NCBI GenBank assembly: GCA_026713105.1
Contig: JAPOPC010000044.1
Span: forward strand, 57,011-121,010
Direction of reading: 5' to 3'
Source: Acidimicrobiaceae bacterium
Lineage (GTDB): Bacteria > Actinomycetota > Acidimicrobiia > Acidimicrobiales > Poriferisodalaceae
Length of the DNA: 64,000 bases
Part shown: positions 45,201 through 54,460 of the stretch, piece by piece
Layout of the letters: each line of letters opens with the position of its first letter
How positions within the stretch are numbered: position 1 is the first letter of the stretch
Translations under genes and position numbers: made by a program
The notes under the pieces: model-generated
Told to the model about the DNA's origin: nothing
Seen by the model: only the letters and a program-made list of their open reading frames with translations
Databases searched by the model: none

Positions 45201-46225
45201 CGAAGGTTCTGCTCCAGCACCGCTGCCACGTCGTCGGGGTGCAGCAGGCCCGCCGGGTTGCCCTCGGCGTTGCAGACCACGACCGGGTGATCCGATGACA
45301 GCAGGAACGGCAGCGCAGATTCGAGCGTGGCGGTCTCGGTTGTGCGGGGCCAGCCGTCGTCGATGGCGACGTCGCCGAGCGGCTGCATCAACGAGCACGC
45401 GGGGAGCACCTTCGCGATCGGCGCATCCTGGGTGAACGCACGCACGTAGTCGTCGGCGGGCTGAGTCAGGATCTCGAGCGGCGTGCCGACCTGGGTGAAG
45501 GCCCCGTCTCGCATAATGGCGATCCGGTCGGCAAGCCGCAGCGCCTCGGCGAAATCGTGCGTGATGAACACGATCGTGCGCTGCAGCTCGAGCTGCAACG
45601 CCACCAGCTCGTCCTGCATGTCGCGCCGGATGAGCGGGTCGAGCGCCGAGAACGGCTCGTCGAAGAACAGCACCTCGGGCTCGACCGCAAGGGCTCGCGC
45701 CAGGCCGACGCGCTGCTGCATCCCGCCGCTGAGCTGCTGGGGGTAGTGATCGCCCCAGCCGTCGAGCCCCACCGTGGTGAGCACCTCGCGAGCCCGCTCA
45801 TGGCGCTCGTCGCGCCCGACGCCCTGCACCTCGAGGCCGTACGCCACGTTGTCGACGACGCGCCGGTGGGGGAACAGGCCGAAGTGCTGGAAGACCATCG
45901 CCATCTTGCTGCGGCGCAGCTCACGCAGCGCTGCATCGCTCGCGTCAGCCAAGACGGTCCCGCACACGTCGATGTCGCCGGAGGTGGGCTCAATGAGGCG
46001 CGACACGCAGCGCACCAGCGTCGACTTGCCTGAACCCGACAGGCCCATGACCACGAACGTCTCGCCCGCCCGCACGTCGAAGGTGACATCGTGAACCGCC
46101 ACCAAGCAGCCCGTCTCGGCCTGGATCTGCCCCCGGTCCGCGCCCGCCGAAGCCAGCTCACGGGCGGCGTCGACCTTCTTGCCGAAGATCTTCCACAGAC
46201 CGCTGACCGTGACGATCGGCTCCAT
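45197..46225 (-). CDS. Glycine betaine/choline ABC transporter ATP-binding protein (ProV type)
   Basis: The 342-residue ATPase has Walker A GLSGSGKST, Q-loop VFQHFGLFPHR, signature LSGGMQQR, Walker B LFFDEPFSALDP and the switch His in FITHDFAEAL. The N-terminus has the ProV/OpuA-type extra segment WKIFGKKVDAARELA. After the nucleotide domain a single CBS-like region follows (about 250-342). ATG 46225 (MEPIVTV) is preferred; another ATG four codons upstream is possible. It is divergent from a TetR gene and upstream of the fused permease. Confidence 0.93.
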   Translation of the reverse strand: MEPIVTVSGLWKIFGKKVDAARELASAGADRGQIQAETGCLVAVHDVTFDVRAGETFVVMGLSGSGKSTLVRCVSRLIEPTSGDIDVCGTVLADASDAALRELRRSKMAMVFQHFGLFPHRRVVDNVAYGLEVQGVGRDERHERAREVLTTVGLDGWGDHYPQQLSGGMQQRVGLARALAVEPEVLFFDEPFSALDPLIRRDMQDELVALQLELQRTIVFITHDFAEALRLADRIAIMRDGAFTQVGTPLEILTQPADDYVRAFTQDAPIAKVLPACSLMQPLGDVAIDDGWPRTTETATLESALPFLLSSDHPVVVCNAEGNPAGLLHPDDVAAVLEQNLR

Positions 46226-46302
46226 GGCTGCCCCCATTGCCTCCGCCCGCCGCGTTACCGTCCAGCTGGACGGGTTCGGCGTGTCGATACCCTGTGCTGA
46301 CT

Positions 46303-47013
46303 GTGGCACGATCTCGCGCCTTCGATGCGACACCCGGCGACAGTGACGCGCCGCCGCCTGCAGCGGACCGCACCGCTTCGAGATCGGGCCCGGTGCAGGA
46401 TCGGGCCGTGCAGACCCGCGAGCGCATCCTCGCCGCGGCCATCGAGGTCATCCGCACCGATGGCGCTGCCAACCTGACGTTGGATCGCGTCGCCACCGCT
46501 GCGGGCGTCAGCAAGGGCGGGTTTCTCTACCACTTCGGGTCGAAGGACGCCCTCATGGCGGGTCTGCTCGACGAGACGCTCGCGGTCCTCGACGACGAGC
46601 TGGACATCCGCGAAGCGCGCTTTCGCGCCGCCGATCCCGCGTCCCGCGGCACATTCGCGCTCGCCTACCTCGACTACGTGCGTGAGCCCTACAAGGCAGC
46701 CGACGACACCTCGTCGTCGATCCTCGCGGCTGCGGCGCTCGACGACGAACTGCTGGCGAATACCCGGGCGACGTTCGAGCGCTGGCAGGAGCGCCTCATG
46801 CACCGCGACAAGCTGGCCGAGACCACCGGCCTGCTCGCACGCATCGTGGGCGACGGGCTCTGGCTCATCGACCTGTTCGGCCTCGCACCCCCGACCAAGG
46901 CCGAGCGCCACGAGGTGCTCGACCTGGTCTCGACGATGATCTCCGGTCACGACGCCGATCACCCATCCGGTCACGAGGCCGGCGGGGCCGGCCGGGGCTC
47001 CCCGCACGCCTGA
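46303..47013 (+). CDS. TetR family regulator of the betaine/choline cluster
   Basis: The protein has a TetR helix-turn-helix ([39 protein letters not shown]) and a C-terminal domain of the TetR_C type with [11 protein letters not shown]. Its position between the transporter genes (divergent) and the choline dehydrogenase gene (convergent, stops overlapping by 43 bp) suggests it plays the part of BetI and senses choline or a related compound. The start is uncertain: GTG 46303 or 46294; the first 45 residues are not conserved. The 77 bp between divergent starts is the likely operator region. Confidence 0.85.
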   Translation: MARSRAFDATPGDSDAPPPAADRTASRSGPVQDRAVQTRERILAAAIEVIRTDGAANLTLDRVATAAGVSKGGFLYHFGSKDALMAGLLDETLAVLDDELDIREARFRAADPASRGTFALAYLDYVREPYKAADDTSSSILAAAALDDELLANTRATFERWQERLMHRDKLAETTGLLARIVGDGLWLIDLFGLAPPTKAERHEVLDLVSTMISGHDADHPSGHEAGGAGRGSPHA

Positions 47014-48656
47014 CCGTAAACAGGCACGTCCAGCGGCGCGAGCGGCTCATTTCCGAGCACCAGGTCGGCAGCCTTCTCGGCGATCATCATCACCGGCGCA
47101 TAGATGTTGCCGTTCGTCACGTTCGGCATCACCGAGGCGTCCACCACGCTGAGACCCGACGTGCCCAGCACCCCCATCGTCGCCGGATCGGTGACCGCAT
47201 CGGGGTCGGTGCCGAGCCGTGCGGTGCCGGCGGGATGCAACGCCGTCTCGGCGTCGCGCGCCACCCAGTCCATGATCTCGTCGTCGGATTCGGCGGCAGG
47301 GCCGGGCGACAGCTCGCGGTCGTTATAGGCCTCGAAGGCCGGCTGGTTCATGATGTGGCGCGTGACCCGCACCGTCTCGACCCACTCCCGCCGGTCCTGG
47401 GCGGTGGAGAGGTAGTTGAACCGGATCGCCGGCTTGGCTGTGGGGTCGGTCGACCTGATGCGCACCCAACCGCGGGCATCGGAGTACATCGGCCCGACAT
47501 GCACCTGGTAGCCGTGCTTGCTGACCGGCGCCGAGCCGTCGTAGCGCACGGCCAGCGGCAAGAAGTGGAACATCAGGTTGGGATAGGCCTCGTCGGTGTT
47601 GCTACGCACGAAGCCGCCGGCCTCGAAGTGATTGGTCGTCCCCGGCCCCCGCCGCGCCAGCCATTGCAAGCCGATCCACGGATGTCGCCAGCGCCGCAGA
47701 TGGGGCTGCATCGAGACCGGCAGCCGCGAGGCGTACTGGATGTAGACCTCGAGATGGTCCTGCAGGTTCTCGCCGACGCCGGGCAGGGGCGAGACCACCT
47801 CGATGCCGTGCTGGCTGAGCAGCGACGGGGAACCGACACCGGAGAGCTGCAAGAGCTGCGCTGAGCCGAAGGCGCCCGCACACAAGATGACGTGCCCTGC
47901 TCGGGCGACACGCTCACGGCCCCGCCGCAGGCCCCGCTGACGGTAGGCGACGCCGGTCGCCCGGCTGCCGTCGAACAGCACCCGGCTGATCAGCGCGCCC
48001 GTGCGAAGCGTCAGGTTGGGGCGATCCATCACGGGGTGCAGGTATGCCTGCGAGGCCGACAGGCGCCGGCCGCGGTGGATGTTGCGGTCGAACGCTGCGA
48101 AGCCCTCCTGGCGAAAGCCGTTGACGTCATCGGTCAGCTCGTAGCCGGCCTGCTGCACGGCGTCGAAGAACGCCTCGAACAGGGGGCTTCGGGCCGGGCC
48201 CCGCTCGAGCACCAGCGGCCCGTCGCCGCCGCGCCAGGAATCGGGGCCAGCCAGGCACGTCTCCATGCGCTTGAAATACGGCAGGCAGTGCCGGTAGTCC
48301 CACGCCGCCATGCCGGGCCGGCTGGCCCACTTGTCGTAGTCGGCCGGATTGCCCCGCTGGAAGATCATCCCGTTGATGGAGCTGGAGCCGCCGAGCACCT
48401 TGCCGCGGGCGTGGTACACCCGCCGCCCGTCCATGTGCGGCTCGGGCTCGGTCTCGTACTGCCAGTCGTAGAAGCGGTTGCCGATCGGCATCGCCAGCGC
48501 CGCCGGCATGTGGATGAGCACGTCCCAGCGGTAATCGCGACGGCCGGCCTCGAGCACCAGCACCTTGTTCGCGGGGTCTGCGCTCAGCCGGTTCGCAAGC
48601 GCGCATCCGGCCGATCCGCCGCCGACGATGATGAAGTCGTACACGGGATCATCCAT
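46971..48656 (-). CDS. betA: GMC oxidoreductase, probable choline dehydrogenase
   Basis: The 561-residue flavoprotein has the GMC plan: FAD fold [17 protein letters not shown], the GMC signature [20 protein letters not shown], and [15 protein letters not shown]. The catalytic His region is [13 protein letters not shown] and the C-terminal FAD contact is [17 protein letters not shown]. It resembles BetA-type choline dehydrogenases, which convert choline to betaine aldehyde; other GMC alcohol substrates cannot be excluded. The neighbouring betaine transporter genes, TetR and choline sulfatase support choline. No betaine aldehyde dehydrogenase (BetB) is in the window. Confidence 0.85.
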   Translation of the reverse strand: MDDPVYDFIIVGGGSAGCALANRLSADPANKVLVLEAGRRDYRWDVLIHMPAALAMPIGNRFYDWQYETEPEPHMDGRRVYHARGKVLGGSSSINGMIFQRGNPADYDKWASRPGMAAWDYRHCLPYFKRMETCLAGPDSWRGGDGPLVLERGPARSPLFEAFFDAVQQAGYELTDDVNGFRQEGFAAFDRNIHRGRRLSASQAYLHPVMDRPNLTLRTGALISRVLFDGSRATGVAYRQRGLRRGRERVARAGHVILCAGAFGSAQLLQLSGVGSPSLLSQHGIEVVSPLPGVGENLQDHLEVYIQYASRLPVSMQPHLRRWRHPWIGLQWLARRGPGTTNHFEAGGFVRSNTDEAYPNLMFHFLPLAVRYDGSAPVSKHGYQVHVGPMYSDARGWVRIRSTDPTAKPAIRFNYLSTAQDRREWVETVRVTRHIMNQPAFEAYNDRELSPGPAAESDDEIMDWVARDAETALHPAGTARLGTDPDAVTDPATMGVLGTSGLSVVDASVMPNVTNGNIYAPVMMIAEKAADLVLGNEPLAPLDVPVYGQACGEPRPAPPAS

Positions 48657-48811
48657 AGGCCAGACCGTTCACGGTTTCATGCGCTGGACTGCGGAATTTG
48701 ACATGCGAGACGAGCCCCGTCGGGGCCGGCCCTGGCTGCGCCTTGCGGCTCAGCCTGTGCCGGGCCGACGCCGACGGGTCAGCGTCGTGCTGCAATCTGA
48801 ACGCTGACGGG

Positions 48812-49894
48812 CTAGTTCAGCCAGGCGCTCCAGGTCGCCTCGTTGTCCGCGATCCACTGCGCCGCGGCATCGTCGATCGACATTCCTTCGCCCTCGACGG
48901 CGGCGAGCATGGCGATCTGGTCAGCGCTGTCGTAGTTCATGGCCCGCAGGAACGCATCCGCTGCGGGAGCGTTGTCGGCGAGGCTCGCATCGATGATCTT
49001 GAACAGGACGTCGGCGGGATAGTCGCAGTTGACTCCGCCGGCATCTGCGGTGGCGTAGCACTCATCGCTGTAGGAAGGCAGCAGCACGTTGGTGAGGTCG
49101 TAGCTGTTGAACGCCGAGTGGGGCGTCCACAGGTAGACCAGGATCGGCTCCTCCCGGCTGTACGCGGCGTCCACGGCTGCCAAGATCGCAGCCTCGGACC
49201 CGGCATACACCACCTGCATCGGCAGGCCCAGGTTGTTGATGATGTCCTCGTCGTACTGGACGAAGCTCGGATCGCCGCCCAGGAACTGTCCCAGGTCGCC
49301 GGTCTCCGCGGTGGCGTACAGGCCGGCCAGCGCCGGATCGGCGAAGCCCTCCCATGTCGCCAGCTCCGGATGGCGCTCGATCATGTAGGTCGGCGTGAAC
49401 CAGCCGATCTTGCCGACCGGGCCGAGCAGCCCGGCGTTGTCCACATTGGCGCCGTCGTTGTCGATGAAGTCGGTCACGTTCTGCGCGTGGCCTGACGGCC
49501 ACACCTCGAGCGAGGCACTGATCTCGCCGGTGTTGATGGCCGCCCACTGGGCGTTCTCGTCGATGTCAACAATCTCGACCTCGTAGCCGAGCTCGCTCTC
49601 GAGGAGCTGCGCAGCGACTGCCACGTTTAGCGCCGAGCCGTTCCACGGATTCGCGGCCAGTGTGATCGCGGTCTGCGAGCCCAGGTCAGGACCCTCGTCG
49701 ACCGGCATCTCCTCCGGCTCTTCTTCCATCGCCTCTGTCGTGGCGGCCGGCTCTTCGGCCACATCGTAGCTGTCGCTGCCCGTACAGGCCGCAGCGAACA
49801 GCCCGAGCGCTGCGATGAGCGCTACGAGCAGCTTCCAGCTACTGAGCTTTCGACGCCGACGAATTCGCTCGCCGGATTTGAATACTTCGGACAT
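48812..49894 (-). CDS. Glycine betaine/choline ABC transporter substrate-binding lipoprotein
   Basis: The 360-residue lipoprotein has a basic n-region (SGERIRRRRKL), a lipobox LFAAAC and a Glu-rich spacer (TEAMEEEPEEMPVDEG). The OpuAC-type domain follows: ITLAANPWNGSALNVAVAAQ, ISASLEVWPSGHAQ, and GEGMSIDDAAAQWIADNEATW. Trp-rich pockets of this family bind quaternary amines. ATG 49894 has GGGGGGTG upstream. It is separated from the permease/ATPase genes by the TetR and GMC genes but belongs to the same uptake system. About 300 bp of non-coding DNA separates it from the divergent sulfatase gene. Confidence 0.92.
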   Translation of the reverse strand: MSEVFKSGERIRRRRKLSSWKLLVALIAALGLFAAACTGSDSYDVAEEPAATTEAMEEEPEEMPVDEGPDLGSQTAITLAANPWNGSALNVAVAAQLLESELGYEVEIVDIDENAQWAAINTGEISASLEVWPSGHAQNVTDFIDNDGANVDNAGLLGPVGKIGWFTPTYMIERHPELATWEGFADPALAGLYATAETGDLGQFLGGDPSFVQYDEDIINNLGLPMQVVYAGSEAAILAAVDAAYSREEPILVYLWTPHSAFNSYDLTNVLLPSYSDECYATADAGGVNCDYPADVLFKIIDASLADNAPAADAFLRAMNYDSADQIAMLAAVEGEGMSIDDAAAQWIADNEATWSAWLN

Positions 49895-50193
49895 GGGCAC
49901 CCCCCGGTTTGTGTCCTCCGTCTGTCGCCGGCATCTGCCGGCGGCCCTCAGCGAGGGCAGTCGGCCTGCGGCGGATTCGACCTCCCCAGTCGTCCCGGAA
50001 AAACAGGCCATTTAGACGGTTTTGCAGAGATTAGCACGCCCGAGAAACGCCAGAACCGCGCACATGTGCGCGCTCTTGACTGTCGAGTGCGACCAGCCCG
50101 TCGAGCGCTGGGTTCGGCCCGAGATCCGCCGGGGACGGACTTGGACTCGACCCCGGTTCTGGCCCGTCTCCGACGGGCCTACTGTGCGGTTCG

Positions 50194-51690
50194 ATGCCCG
50201 CTCCCAACATCGTGCTGGTGATGGCGGATCAGCTCGCGCCGCACTTCACCGGCACCTACGGCCACCCGCTGGTCCAGACGCCGTCGATGGACTCGATCGC
50301 CGAGCGGGGCGTCCGGTTCGACGCGGCGTACTGCCCCTCGCCGCTGTGCGCGCCGTCGCGTTACTCGATGATGACCGGCCGCCTCCCGTCGCAGATCGGC
50401 GCGTGGGACAACGCCGCGGAGTGGAGCGCAGCCGCACCCACCATCGCCCACTGGCTGAACGTCGCGGGCTACCGGACGGTGCTGTCGGGAAAGATGCACT
50501 TCGTCGGCCCCGATCAGCTGCACGGCTTCAGCCGGCGCCTCACCACCGACATCTACCCGGCCAATTTCGCGTGGACGCCCAACTGGGATGCCGCCGGCGA
50601 GCGGATCGGCAAGTGGTACCACAACATGGACAGCCTCTCTGGGGCCGGCCAGGCACTCGCCACCTACCAGATGGACTACGACGACGAGGTGGGCTTCGCC
50701 ACCCGCCGCTGCCTGTACGACCTGGCACGCGAACCCGACGATCGCCCGTTCTTCCTGGCGGTGTCTTTTATCCACCCTCACGACCCTTACGTGGCGCGCC
50801 CCGAGTGGTGGAACCTCTACGACCAAGACGAGATCGACCTGCCCGGGCCGATGCCCGCCGAGCTGGACCCTCACACCGTGCGCATCCGAGCGGGCATCGA
50901 GGCAGACACCGTCGGATGGACCGACGAGCAATGCCGCAACGCCCGCCATGCGTACTACGCCAACACGAGCTACTTCGACTGGTGGCTGGGCGACCTGCTG
51001 GCCGTGCTGGACGAGACCGGCCATGCCGACGACACCGTGGTCATCGCGACCAGCGATCACGGCGACATGCTCGGCGATCGGGGCGCCTGGTTCAAGATGT
51101 CGTTCTTCGAGCGCTCCGCCCGCGTCCCCCTGGTGATGGCAGGGCCCGACGTCGCTCCGGGCACCGTTCCCAATGTGTGCTCGCTGCTGGATCTCGCGCC
51201 CACGCTGCTGGATATAGCGGGCGTCCCACCGGACGAACTCGGCACTTTGCTCGAAGGGCGCAGCCTGTGGCCGGCAGCCACCGGAGCCGCTGACCCAGTA
51301 GATGAAACCGTCGGCGAGTACATGGGCGAGCTGACCTCGCATCCCATCTTCATGATTCGCCGAGGCCACTACAAGTACATCCACTGCGACACCGACCCAC
51401 CGCAGCTCTATGACCTCAACGCGGATCCATCCGAGCATCACAACCTCGCCGGCTCAGCCGATCTGGCGGACGTGACGGCTGCATTCGCGCACGAGGTGAC
51501 CCAGCGCTGGAACTCGACCGCGATACGCGAGCAAGTGCTCGCCTCCCAGCGGGCCCGCCGAATAGTCCACGCAGCAGCACCGCAAGGCTGGGACTACTCA
51601 CCGCCCCGAGATCCGTCGAACGAGTACATCCGCGATCACATGGACTGGGCCGAAGCGGGCCCCAAGCTGCGCTACCCCGCGAGCAGCTGA
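50194..51690 (+). CDS. betC: Choline-sulfatase
   Basis: The 498-residue sulfatase has the formylglycine motif in CPSPLCAPSRYSMMTGR (Cys converted to formylglycine), metal ligands in VLVMADQL, HPHDPY and TSDHGDMLGDRG. The C-terminal stretch WDYSPPRDPSNEYIR is typical of BetC (choline sulfatase C-terminal domain). It releases choline from choline-O-sulfate, an osmolyte of algae, fungi and marine life, feeding the dehydrogenase and transporter next door. ATG 50194. A full copy of the dispersed palindrome begins 8 bp after its stop. No sulfatase-maturing enzyme is in the window. Confidence 0.92.
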   Translation: MPAPNIVLVMADQLAPHFTGTYGHPLVQTPSMDSIAERGVRFDAAYCPSPLCAPSRYSMMTGRLPSQIGAWDNAAEWSAAAPTIAHWLNVAGYRTVLSGKMHFVGPDQLHGFSRRLTTDIYPANFAWTPNWDAAGERIGKWYHNMDSLSGAGQALATYQMDYDDEVGFATRRCLYDLAREPDDRPFFLAVSFIHPHDPYVARPEWWNLYDQDEIDLPGPMPAELDPHTVRIRAGIEADTVGWTDEQCRNARHAYYANTSYFDWWLGDLLAVLDETGHADDTVVIATSDHGDMLGDRGAWFKMSFFERSARVPLVMAGPDVAPGTVPNVCSLLDLAPTLLDIAGVPPDELGTLLEGRSLWPAATGAADPVDETVGEYMGELTSHPIFMIRRGHYKYIHCDTDPPQLYDLNADPSEHHNLAGSADLADVTAAFAHEVTQRWNSTAIREQVLASQRARRIVHAAAPQGWDYSPPRDPSNEYIRDHMDWAEAGPKLRYPASS

Positions 51691-51697
51691 GCCGGCT

Positions 51698-51800
51698 GGC
51701 ACAGATGTCATAGCTGCGGAGGCGGCAGGGAACTCTGCGACGTTGCGACCTGCCGGATCGCGGGAGCAGAGGGCCCTGCCGCCTCCGCAGCGGGCGCACG
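51698..51800. repeat. Dispersed palindromic repeat, full copy in the opposite orientation (copy D)
   Basis: The reverse complement of this stretch matches copies A and B over its whole length. Its arms GCTGCGGAGGCGGCAGGG and CCCTGCCGCCTCCGCAGC are a perfect 18-bp inverted pair, the best preserved in the window. Ends are GGCACAGATGTCA and CGGGCGCACG. Confidence 0.87.
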
Positions 51801-51966
51801 TTCTTAAGCAACGCTACGGCTCGCAACGCTGCGGAAACACTTCGGCAACAGCGCCGACCCGCGCTGTGCATCGAGCGGTCATGTCGAGGTGACTCCCGCG
51901 CAACAAGCCGTTTCTAGGTTCGCCCCGTCAGCCATTCATCGGGAGTCGAGTCCTAGGAGATTCGCC

Positions 51967-53340
51967 ATGAAACGCAAGCTCTTCGTCATCGTCGCGGGCG
52001 CCGTCGGCGGCCTGTTCCTGTTTGCCGGTCCAGCCGGCGCGCAGGACGAATCGCTGTCCGCCGAGATGGTGCAGGCAGTCATGGACAACCTGTGGGTGTT
52101 CATCGCCGGCGTGCTCGTCTTCTTGATGCAGGCCGGTTTCGCCATGCTCGAATCGGGCCTGACCCGCTCGAAGAACGTGGCCAACATCATGGCCAAGAAC
52201 CTGGCCGATGCGTCCATCGGCATCCTGGCGTTCTTCCTAGTCGGCTACGGCCTCGCCTACGGCGGCGACGGCAACAGCGCATTCGGCTGGGGCTCGTTCG
52301 CATTGTCGGGCGTCGACCTGTTCGACATCTCCGAAGGCCTGTCGGGCTCGACCGACTTCTTCTTCCAGGCCGTATTTGCTGCCACAGCGGTCACCATCGC
52401 CTCGGGCGCCATGGCCGAGCGCACGAAGTTCAGCACCTACCTCATCTTCAGCCTCGTGACCACGGCGATCATCTACCCGATTGTCGTGCACTGGACCTGG
52501 GGCGGCGGCCTCATTGCCAACATCTCCATCGGAGACGCCGTCTACAGCGACTTCGCCGGCTCCACCATCGTCCACAGCGTGGGCGGCTGGATGGCCCTCG
52601 TCGGTGCATGGATGCTCGGTCCGCGCCTCGGCAAGTACGCCCCCGACGGGACGTCGCGCAACATTCCGGGCCACAACGTGACGCTCGCCATCTTGGGCGT
52701 GTTCATCCTGTGGTTCGGCTGGTTCGGGTTCAACCCGGGCTCAGAGCTCGCAGCCGATGAATACGTGATGTTCGTGGCGCTCAACACCGTGCTGGCTGCG
52801 TGCGCCGGCGTCATCGGCGCCACAGCGCTGAACTGGCTGCGCAGCGGCCGTCCCGACGTGCCGATGGCCGGCAACGGTGCACTGGCCGGCCTGGTCGGCA
52901 TCACCGCTGGCTGCGGCACGATGACGCCTTGGGGCGCCATCGTCACCGGATTCATCGCGGGCCTCATCGTGGTGCTGGTCGTCGGCTTCGTCGACCGCAA
53001 GCTGAAGATCGACGATCCCGTCGGTGCCTTCGCCGTTCACGGCGCAGCAGGCATGTGGGGGACACTCGCCATCGGCCTGTTCGCCCGCTACGACGATGCC
53101 TTCCTGGGCCGCGAGAACGCCGGCCTGTTCTACGGCGGCGGCATCGAGCAGCTCGTTGTGCAGTTCCTGATGGTGGTGATCGTGGCCGTCTGGGTGATCG
53201 TTACCTCGGTGATCCTGTTCGGGGTCCTGAAGGCCACCATTGGGCTGCGGGTGTCGGCGGAGGAGGAGATGGTGGGCCTTGATGTTTCTGAGCATGGGGG
53301 TCCTGGAATGGCGCTGGACGACGTGGTTTCGAGCGGCTGA
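51967..53340 (+). CDS. amt: Ammonium transporter
   Basis: The 457-residue protein has a signal peptide (AGPAGAQ) and eleven hydrophobic segments. Family marks: VFLMQAGFAMLESGLTRSKN, FQAVFAATAVTIASGAMAER, DFAGSTIVHSVGGWMALVGA (first pore His), and DDPVGAFAVHGAAGMWGTLA (second pore His). ATG 51967 with GGAGA upstream. No glnK gene follows, although Amt is usually paired with one. A strong hairpin 54 bp after the stop may end the transcript. Confidence 0.95.
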   Translation: MKRKLFVIVAGAVGGLFLFAGPAGAQDESLSAEMVQAVMDNLWVFIAGVLVFLMQAGFAMLESGLTRSKNVANIMAKNLADASIGILAFFLVGYGLAYGGDGNSAFGWGSFALSGVDLFDISEGLSGSTDFFFQAVFAATAVTIASGAMAERTKFSTYLIFSLVTTAIIYPIVVHWTWGGGLIANISIGDAVYSDFAGSTIVHSVGGWMALVGAWMLGPRLGKYAPDGTSRNIPGHNVTLAILGVFILWFGWFGFNPGSELAADEYVMFVALNTVLAACAGVIGATALNWLRSGRPDVPMAGNGALAGLVGITAGCGTMTPWGAIVTGFIAGLIVVLVVGFVDRKLKIDDPVGAFAVHGAAGMWGTLAIGLFARYDDAFLGRENAGLFYGGGIEQLVVQFLMVVIVAVWVIVTSVILFGVLKATIGLRVSAEEEMVGLDVSEHGGPGMALDDVVSSG

Positions 53341-53393
53341 CACTCGGCCATGGGCTGAGTTGTCTGGCCCTTCCTTTTCTGCTGTCAGCGGGG

Positions 53394-53417
53394 GTCCCCG
53401 GGTTCTTGCCCGGGGAC
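53394..53417 (+). terminator. Probable terminator hairpin after amt
   Basis: GTCCCCGGG and CCCGGGGAC form a perfect 9-bp stem around TTCTTG between amt and the DUF368 gene. There is no T-run, as is common for actinobacterial terminators. Confidence 0.6.
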
Positions 53418-53453
53418 TCTCCGCGTTTGTGCTGATGCTCTAGGTTCGGCTGG

Positions 53454-54350
53454 GTGCTGCGGCGAGTGCTCTCGAATTTTGTTCGGGGGTTGGCTATGGG
53501 GGCTGCGGATGTGGTGCCGGGGGTGTCGGGTGGCACCTTGGCGCTGTTGCTGGGGATCTATGACCGGCTGGTGGGGCAGGTTGCGCACCTGAGTACTGCT
53601 GCGGGGCTGTTGCTGCGCGGACGCCTCCGAACGGCGCTCGGGATGGTCGGGCGGGCTGAGTGGGGGTTTCTTGTTCCGCTGGCGGTGGGCATCGGTGTTG
53701 CCGTTGTTGGGCTTGTTGAGGTGGTTCGGTGGTTGATTGATGAGCAGCCTGTGGGGCTTTCTGCGGCGTTCTTTGGTCTTGTTGCTCTGACCGTGGTGAC
53801 CACCCGGGTGCAGGTGGGACAGTGGCGGGTCGGGCTTGTGGCCGTGTTCGTTGTGGTTGCGGTTGCTGTTTTCTTCTTGCTGGGGGTTCGTGCTGGCAGC
53901 GTTTCGGATCCGGCTGGCTTGGTGATTGTTGGCGCTGGTGCGCTGGCGATTTGCGCCATGATCCTGCCTGGGATCTCGGGTGCCTTTGTGCTGTTGCTGC
54001 TGGGGCTGTATGACCCGATCACCGAGGCGGTGTCTGAGCGAGACTTCGGCACCGTGTTGCTGTTTGGGCTGGGAGCGGTGATTGGGCTGGGATTGTTCTC
54101 GCGGCTGTTGGCGCGGTTGCTGGATCGGTGGCGTGACTTGATGATCGCTGTGCTGATGGGGCTGATGGCTGGCTCGTTGCGGGTGCTTTGGCCATGGCCG
54201 GTCGGTGATGCAGATTCGGGTGGTTTTGGGAACGCGGAGCTTGGCGCACCGCTCGCGTCGGACCTCGTGGTGGCTGTGATCGCTGCCGGGGTGGCAGCCC
54301 TTGTTGCGGTCGGACTGCACCGCGTGGGCACCCGGCACGAGACCGCGTAG
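53454..54350 (+). CDS. DUF368 (PopT-type) polyprenyl-phosphate transporter family protein
   Basis: The 298-residue membrane protein has two inverted half-repeats, each with the DUF368 signature: ADVVPGVSGGTLALLLGIYD and AMILPGISGAFVLLLLGLYD. This family was recently shown to return undecaprenyl phosphate to the inner leaflet for cell-wall synthesis. GTG 53454. Codon use differs from its neighbours: far more NNG and NNT (GTT, GCT, GGG) and fewer NNC codons, giving a G/T-rich coding strand. Confidence 0.88.
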   Translation: MLRRVLSNFVRGLAMGAADVVPGVSGGTLALLLGIYDRLVGQVAHLSTAAGLLLRGRLRTALGMVGRAEWGFLVPLAVGIGVAVVGLVEVVRWLIDEQPVGLSAAFFGLVALTVVTTRVQVGQWRVGLVAVFVVVAVAVFFLLGVRAGSVSDPAGLVIVGAGALAICAMILPGISGAFVLLLLGLYDPITEAVSERDFGTVLLFGLGAVIGLGLFSRLLARLLDRWRDLMIAVLMGLMAGSLRVLWPWPVGDADSGGFGNAELGAPLASDLVVAVIAAGVAALVAVGLHRVGTRHETA

Positions 54351-54460
54351 AGAGGCCTCACCGTCGTTTCGCTGAACAGTTGCGCTACCGTCCGGCGCTG
54401 TCCGTGTTGGCGCCGCGACCTTCTGTACTGCAGTGCTGGCGCTGGGTACCCCTGATCTCT

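Noticed and set aside
51416..51871. Open frame antisense to the end of betC and through repeat copy D
   Set aside because: It is made of the reverse of betC and the palindrome; Arg/Pro-rich text similar to frames through copies A, B and C, so it is repeat translation rather than a gene.
51801..51966. Riboswitch or GlnR-type site upstream of amt
   Set aside because: I could not find a convincing aptamer fold or paired binding sites by eye in this leader.
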